From: Candidatus Omnitrophota bacterium
Lineage (GTDB): Bacteria; Omnitrophota; Gorgyraeia; Velamenicoccales; JABMQK01
NCBI GenBank assembly: GCA_028712915.1
Contig: JAQTPJ010000002.1
Coordinates: forward strand, 1-18,177
DNA: 18,177 bases
Direction of reading: 5' to 3'
In this document: positions 14,107 to 18,177 of the stretch, piece after piece
How positions within the stretch are numbered: the first letter of the stretch is position 1
How the letters are laid out: each line of letters opens with the position of its first letter
Notes under the pieces: model-generated
The model's database searches: none
Told to the model about the DNA's origin: nothing
Seen by the model: the letters and a program-made list of their open reading frames with translations, nothing else
Translations under genes and position numbers: made by a program

Positions 14107-14685
14107 ATGGCTGGAGATAAAGCCCTATTGGAATTTATTGCTGAGGCAGGAATCCTAAAAAGGATTAGGCGCTCGGGATGGTGGGTTTTGGGCATAGATA
14201 ATCCCGAGAGCGTAGCTGAACATAGTTTCAGATGCGCCGTCTTAGGCTATACGATTGCCAAAATGGAAAGAGTTTCTCCTTATAAAGTATTTATGATGAC
14301 GCTGTTCGGAGATATCCACGAGGCGCGGATAAATGATTCTCATAAAATGGCGCAGCGATACCTTGATTACGAAACAACAGAGAATAAAGCGTTCTTTGAG
14401 CAGATTGGCGCTTTGCCAAAGGCGATTAAAGGAGAATTATCAGGCCTTCATAAGGAATACAGGGCGCAGAAAAGCAAGGAAAGCATTATCGCCAGGGACG
14501 CTGATATTCTGGAATGTTTAATCCAGGCAAAAGAATACTACGAATTTGGTTTTAAGCAGGCTTCTAAGTTTATGAAAAAAGCGCCTAACTTCCTGAAGAC
14601 AAAGACGAGCCGTAAACTTTGGCAGTCAGCAAAGAAAATGAGCCTTAACGAGTGGTGGATGAAACTCAGCGATTTCAAGCGTTGA
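14107..14685 (+). CDS. HD-domain protein, YfbR/HDDC2-like
   Basis: This 192-residue protein resembles the HD hydrolases related to 5'-deoxynucleotidase YfbR. Recognisable parts are [23 protein letters not shown] (first metal His, H39), the segment [12 protein letters not shown] (residues 66-77) and the final Asp in [12 protein letters not shown] (D131/D133). In the second segment the family usually has LLHDIxEARIxD; here the His of the HD pair is Gly (G68-D69), while another His sits two residues later (H71). It may be a clade variant or an altered metal site, so activity is uncertain. It has a good ribosome site (AAGGAG) and is followed after 1 nt by the macro-domain gene, which suggests a shared nucleotide-related role. 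Confidence 0.82.
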   Translation: MAGDKALLEFIAEAGILKRIRRSGWWVLGIDNPESVAEHSFRCAVLGYTIAKMERVSPYKVFMMTLFGDIHEARINDSHKMAQRYLDYETTENKAFFEQIGALPKAIKGELSGLHKEYRAQKSKESIIARDADILECLIQAKEYYEFGFKQASKFMKKAPNFLKTKTSRKLWQSAKKMSLNEWWMKLSDFKR

Positions 14686-14686
14686 T

Positions 14687-15190
14687 ATGGACAGGATAAT
14701 AGTGTTAAAAGGTGATATAACAAAACTGAATGTCGACGCTATTGTCAATGCCGCAAACGAATCCCTGCTGGGCGGCGGAGGGGTGGATGGCGCGATACAC
14801 AGAGCCGCAGGCTCACAACTTCTGCAAGAATGTAAAACTCTTAGGGGCTGTCCAACCGGCCAGGCAAAAATCACAAAAGGTTATAGCCTTCTAGCAAAAT
14901 TCGTAATCCATACTGTCGGGCCGGTTTGGCACGGTGGTAAAAATAAGGAAGAGGAGTTATTGGCTGATTGCTACAGGAATTCCTTAAGGCTGGCGCTGGA
15001 GAATAATATAAAGACAATTGCTTTCCCCTGTATCTCTACAGGCGTTTATCGTTTTCCCAAAGATAAGGCTGCGCAGATAGCTGTTGAACAGGCTAATGAT
15101 TTCCTGAAAAACAACAAGGCTATTGAAAATGTCAGCTTTGTCTGTTTTGACGAAGACAATTTTATAATTTACAAAAAGTTGCTGGCATAA
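14687..15190 (+). CDS. Macro-domain protein (O-acetyl-ADP-ribose deacetylase type)
   Basis: Macro domains bind ADP-ribose; the MacroD/YmdB group removes acetyl from O-acetyl-ADP-ribose or ADP-ribose from acidic residues. The 167-residue protein is one such domain: [30 protein letters not shown] with the conserved Asn and Asp of the catalytic loop, then [12 protein letters not shown] and [14 protein letters not shown], the phosphate-binding loop. The length is typical of a stand-alone macro protein. The ATG is 1 nt after the HD-gene stop. It ends the mscS-rlmB-HD-macro run; the next gene has its own promoter. Confidence 0.93.
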   Translation: MDRIIVLKGDITKLNVDAIVNAANESLLGGGGVDGAIHRAAGSQLLQECKTLRGCPTGQAKITKGYSLLAKFVIHTVGPVWHGGKNKEEELLADCYRNSLRLALENNIKTIAFPCISTGVYRFPKDKAAQIAVEQANDFLKNNKAIENVSFVCFDEDNFIIYKKLLA

Positions 15191-15210
15191 GTTAAAAATA
15201 TATTTTTATT

Positions 15211-15238
15211 TTGTTTTTTATAAGGTCGGCGTTATAAT
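15211..15238 (+). promoter_or_regulatory. Promoter before the ACT-domain gene
   Basis: TTGTTT (15211-15216), a 16-nt spacer and a perfect TATAAT (15233-15238) lie in an AT-rich gap. Unlike comF and pyrE, the gene has a leader of about 30 nt with a strong ribosome site (AGGAGGTG). Confidence 0.65.
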
Positions 15239-15274
15239 ATAAAACATTGTTAACCCTTCAGACAGGAGGTGGGT

Positions 15275-15679
15275 ATGGCTCAGGCAAATTTAGCAAAAGA
15301 ACTGGTCATAGAGGTTGCGGATAAACAGGGTATATTCGCGGATATCGCTTCTGCTGTCGGCGATGCGGGTGTAAACATAACAGCTGTTTGCGCCTATGCT
15401 GTTTCCGATAAGGCGTACTTCAGGATTATGGCTAGCGATAATAAACGGGCAAAGGATGCTTTGGTTAAAAAAGGGTTTAAGGTTGAGGAGAAAGATGTAG
15501 TAACGGTTATGCTGGAGGATAGGGTGGGTAGGGCGAAGGAATTGGCTCTTCAGTTAAAGGAAGGCAAAGTTAACTTATATTGTTTATACGGCACGACATG
15601 CGGCTGCGCCGGTTCCCAGGCATTGATAGTTATGGGTTCCAACGACTGCAAAAAAGTAATCAACGCAATTAACGGGTAG
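15275..15679 (+). CDS. Tandem ACT-domain protein
   Basis: ACT domains bind amino acids or other small ligands and usually regulate enzymes; here there is no enzyme domain. The 134-residue protein has two ACT-like halves: about 8-72 (ELVIEVADKQGIFADIASAVGD, with the Gly turn that commonly binds ligand) and about 76-134, which contains a short Cys-bearing stretch, YGTTCGCAGSQALIV. The start at ATG 15275 fits the ribosome site AGGAGG at 15264-15269; a GTG two codons earlier overlaps that site and is unlikely. It has its own promoter and is followed 32 nt later by the PC4-like gene. The ligand and target are unknown. Confidence 0.87.
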   Translation: MAQANLAKELVIEVADKQGIFADIASAVGDAGVNITAVCAYAVSDKAYFRIMASDNKRAKDALVKKGFKVEEKDVVTVMLEDRVGRAKELALQLKEGKVNLYCLYGTTCGCAGSQALIVMGSNDCKKVINAING

Positions 15680-15711
15680 TTAATAATATCAACCTAGGCA
15701 ACGGAGGCTAA

Positions 15712-15945
15712 ATGATTAAGACCATTAAGATATTCGAGAAAAATAAGTTCCAGGAAGTGAGAGTCGGTATCAGCGAATACGAAGGCAATGACCTCATAGA
15801 TATCCGCACATGGACTCTTCCAAAGGGAGCGGAAGAAAAGGTTCCTACCGCCAAGGGCGTATCTATAAACGTAAAATTATACCCCGAATTAAAAGAAGCG
15901 GTATTGATGCTTGAGAAAGAACTCAAGGATAATAAATTAATTTAA
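15712..15945 (+). CDS. PC4/p15-like transcriptional coactivator domain protein
   Basis: This 77-residue protein matches the bacterial members of the PC4 (p15) fold, small dimeric proteins that bind single-stranded DNA or melted duplexes and may influence transcription. The marks are EVRVGISEYEGNDLIDIRTWT and PTAKGVSINVKLYPELKEAV, which correspond to the beta-sheet and C-terminal helix; DIR.W and P-T-x-K-G-V are the strongest. It has a good ribosome site (ACGGAGG) and probably shares the ACT-gene promoter. An intrinsic terminator lies 54 nt after its stop. Its target genes are not known. Confidence 0.85.
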   Translation: MIKTIKIFEKNKFQEVRVGISEYEGNDLIDIRTWTLPKGAEEKVPTAKGVSINVKLYPELKEAVLMLEKELKDNKLI

Positions 15946-15999
15946 TCCGGTAAATAGCAATTTAATATTTACGTGTACAGAATTGCATGATTTATTCTA

Positions 16000-16029
16000 A
16001 GTGGTTAAGGTAGAACCTTAGCCACTTTT
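16000..16029 (+). terminator. Intrinsic terminator after the ACT/PC4 genes
   Basis: AGTGGTTAAGGT (16000-16011) pairs with ACCTTAGCCACT (16015-16026) over a 3-nt loop, 12 bp with one G-T pair, and runs into TTTTA. It separates this unit from the phosphorylase, whose start codon is only 19 nt further on. Confidence 0.85.
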
Positions 16030-16047
16030 ATTTGTTAACTATTAATT

Positions 16048-18024
16048 ATGGCAAATACATTAGAAGAATTTATTTCATTGGTTAATATCGACGGCTTAGA
16101 AAATAACTATTCCGAAGATATTACCGGCGATTCATATTTTGGTTTTCCCCTGGAGAATATCGTTAGGGCCGAGAAGGTTTTGCGCGGCGCTGAGGCTAAA
16201 TCCATTGCCTATCTTTCTATGGAATATGGGTTGGCTACAAGTTTCTATAATACTTTTAAAAGCCACGACGGCATCAGCCCTAAAAACAGGGTAATTGATC
16301 ATACGATATTTTCCAATATGAGGATAGAGGATTATTTGTTTGATTTTAAGGTAGATAAAATCCTGGACTTGCCTATATATAGCGGCGGATTAGGCGTATT
16401 AGCAGGAGACACCTTAAAGTCTACAGCTGATATAGGAATTCCGCTTGTGGCTGTGGGGATTTTATGGGAGAAGGGTTATTTTAAACAGAATTTCTGGTTT
16501 AAATACGGGCAGGTTCCGGAGGAGATGAATTGGGATCCTTATACTTATCCCGGGCTCGTTCCTTTGAAGAATACAGTTAAAATAGAATTAAAGAATGATG
16601 TTGTTAACCTTAAGTTATGGAAATACTACGTTTTCAGCCACGATAAGAATAACGTGGTCCCTTTGATATTGCTGGATTCTGATGTCGAGGGTAATTCACC
16701 GCAGGCAAGAAGGCTCACGGACCAGCTTTATAGAAGTAGCGATAACTGGACGAAAATTATGCAGCGTATAATTTTAGGCATTGGTGCGATGAAAGCCCTG
16801 GATGAGCTTGGCTATGCAATCGATAGGTACCATTTAAATGAGGGCCATGCTGCTATGGCTTTTGTAGAAAAAGCAAAAGATTTGGACAAAGCGCAGCTTC
16901 CCGATTTGCGGAAGAGGTTCATTTATACCTGCCATACTCCTGTTGCCGCAGGGCACGACAGGTTTTCCATTAAGGAATTGGATAAAGTCCTTCCGGACAA
17001 AGAGATGTCTTTCCTTAAGAAGTTCGCCAGGGAAGACGGTAGCGACTTGATAAATTTGACTTTATTATTGCTGAACAATTGCGAAAAGATAAATGCCGTT
17101 TCCGCTAAGCATAGAGTAATTATGCATAGCCAGTTTCCGCAGTTTAAAGATAAAATAAATTCTGTCACTAACGGCGTGCATACTTCGACATGGATTTCCG
17201 AGAGTTTTTGTCAGCTTTTTGACAAATACAGCCAGGCCTTCGGCGACTACAGAAATAATCCCGCTAATCTTAAAAAAATAGTTGATTTAGCCCAGGATAA
17301 ACAGTTCAGGATTGATTTGTGGAATGCGCATCAGGCAAACAAAAAACGCCTATCTGATATATTCCGTCATTGGCGTATTAAAGAAAATGTTTTGACCGTA
17401 TGCTGGGCGCGCAGGATTGCCCAATACAAAAGGCCCAGTTTGATCTTTCAGGATCCCGAGAGGCTGCTTTCTATAGCGAAAAACGCAGGGCAGATTCAGA
17501 TTATTATCGCCGGCAAGGCGCACCCCGCGGATAATTTCGCAGGCACGCATATAGAAAAAATAATGAATACAATCGATGAATTAAATAAGGAGTTTGAATA
17601 TTTGAGGATTGTTATGCTGGAGAATTACGATATATTCTTCGGCAAACTTCTTACAAGCTGCGTGGACATCTGGTTAAATAACCCTTTGCCGCCGTTCGAG
17701 GCTTCCGGTACCAGCGGCATGAAGGCTATATTAAACGGAGTCGTGCAGTTAACTACATTGGATGGCTGGGTGGTGGAAGCAGAAAATAAAATCGGAGAGG
17801 TATTTGGTTATCGCCATAAGGACGGAGACGACATAGGCAGTGAATCGGTCCTTAGGTTAGACCAGGATTCGCATGCTTTATACGATTCATTAGAGGCTTT
17901 AGCAACTTCGTATTATCAGACATATAATAACGGCAATATAGACACCCAGTCAAAATGGATAGACCTTATGATAAATTGCATTGCTGAGGCAGCTTTTTTC
18001 AATACCCACAGGATGGTCAAATAA
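16048..18024 (+). CDS. glgP: Alpha-glucan (glycogen) phosphorylase, GT35, short form
   Basis: This PLP enzyme cleaves alpha-1,4-glucans with phosphate to give glucose 1-phosphate, mobilising stored glycogen. The 658 residues include AYLSMEYGL, PIYSGGLGVLAGDTLKS, YHLNEGHAAMAFVE, SVTNGVHTSTW, WARRIAQYKRP and the cofactor motif EASGTSGMKA, with the PLP lysine at K559. It is shorter than the ~800-residue E. coli/muscle type and resembles the alpha-glucan family phosphorylases of thermophiles and deep-branching bacteria. The ATG has no ribosome site and lies 19 nt after a terminator hairpin, so its promoter must overlap the terminator, be weak, or rely on read-through. No other glycogen gene is in view. 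Confidence 0.93.
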   Translation: MANTLEEFISLVNIDGLENNYSEDITGDSYFGFPLENIVRAEKVLRGAEAKSIAYLSMEYGLATSFYNTFKSHDGISPKNRVIDHTIFSNMRIEDYLFDFKVDKILDLPIYSGGLGVLAGDTLKSTADIGIPLVAVGILWEKGYFKQNFWFKYGQVPEEMNWDPYTYPGLVPLKNTVKIELKNDVVNLKLWKYYVFSHDKNNVVPLILLDSDVEGNSPQARRLTDQLYRSSDNWTKIMQRIILGIGAMKALDELGYAIDRYHLNEGHAAMAFVEKAKDLDKAQLPDLRKRFIYTCHTPVAAGHDRFSIKELDKVLPDKEMSFLKKFAREDGSDLINLTLLLLNNCEKINAVSAKHRVIMHSQFPQFKDKINSVTNGVHTSTWISESFCQLFDKYSQAFGDYRNNPANLKKIVDLAQDKQFRIDLWNAHQANKKRLSDIFRHWRIKENVLTVCWARRIAQYKRPSLIFQDPERLLSIAKNAGQIQIIIAGKAHPADNFAGTHIEKIMNTIDELNKEFEYLRIVMLENYDIFFGKLLTSCVDIWLNNPLPPFEASGTSGMKAILNGVVQLTTLDGWVVEAENKIGEVFGYRHKDGDDIGSESVLRLDQDSHALYDSLEALATSYYQTYNNGNIDTQSKWIDLMINCIAEAAFFNTHRMVK

Positions 18025-18059
18025 TATAAAGAAAAGATGTGGTCGGCTTAAAACTATTT

Positions 18060-18177
18060 ATGAAAAGAAATAAGAAAATCACAGAAAAAGAATTTTTGAA
18101 GTTATGCAACAGCTGCATCAGCGGCTCATGTTGTCAGGACGGAGTGGAGGTAGATTTAGAAGAAGCCAAGAAAATAT
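18060..18177 (+). CDS. YkgJ-type cysteine-cluster protein (5' part only)
   Basis: The window ends inside a frame that begins MKRNKKITEKEFLKLC and has the cluster CNSCISGSCCQDGVEVDLEEA, the pattern of the YkgJ (UPF0153) family, thought to bind zinc or an iron-sulfur cluster. Only about 39 codons are visible. The ATG at 18060 has no clear ribosome site; an in-frame GTG at 18039 is an alternative. It follows the phosphorylase by 35 nt. Confidence 0.72.
   Translation, partial: MKRNKKITEKEFLKLCNSCISGSCCQDGVEVDLEEAKKI

Overview
This 18.2 kb window is ordinary bacterial chromosome, about 40% GC by eye. It comes from a Gram-negative-type bacterium: adjacent lptF/lptG genes imply lipopolysaccharide export to an outer membrane, and one reading frame carries a lipoprotein signal. 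The small compact proteins, the ORF6N gene and the short GT35 phosphorylase would suit a deep-branching uncultivated lineage such as Omnitrophota. That placement is inference and is not proven by the sequence.

Layout: (1) 1-2580, plus strand: the 3' end of tsaE, an unknown one-helix membrane protein, tsaB and alr, all tightly coupled. (2) 2591-5491, minus strand: comF -> lptF -> lptG. (3) 5592-7582, plus strand: pyrE, then one reading frame joining a Maf nucleotide pyrophosphatase to an M48 metalloprotease with a lipoprotein signal in the middle. (4) 7602-8446: tRNA-Leu(CAG), a hairpin-rich gap and an ORF6N-domain gene that contains a 27-bp palindrome. (5) 8554-10444: an AEC-family transporter, smpB and tmRNA (ssrA). 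(6) 10439-10732: a 34-bp palindrome that includes the tmRNA CCA end, an array of five structurally conserved hairpins, and an intrinsic terminator. (7) 10783-15190, plus strand: a possibly exported pcm, a GGQ-domain ribosome-rescue-type factor, fxsA, an MscS channel, an RlmB-type rRNA methyltransferase, an HD-domain protein and a macro-domain protein. (8) 15211-18177: a promoter, an ACT-domain protein, a PC4-like DNA-binding protein, a terminator, an alpha-glucan phosphorylase and the start of a YkgJ-type cysteine-cluster protein.

How the genes relate: TsaE and TsaB act in tRNA t6A synthesis. SmpB, tmRNA and the GGQ protein all deal with stalled ribosomes and lie within 2 kb. LptF/LptG and Alr serve the envelope. 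The divergent comF and pyrE, both phosphoribosyltransferase-fold genes, have the same promoter geometry (TTGACA, 17 nt, -10, 7 nt, ATG), which predicts leaderless mRNAs, while many other genes have good Shine-Dalgarno sites.

The items most worth a second look are the hairpin array behind tmRNA, the unusual 30-codon tmRNA tag without an LAA ending, the Maf/M48 joined frame, and the paired leaderless promoters.
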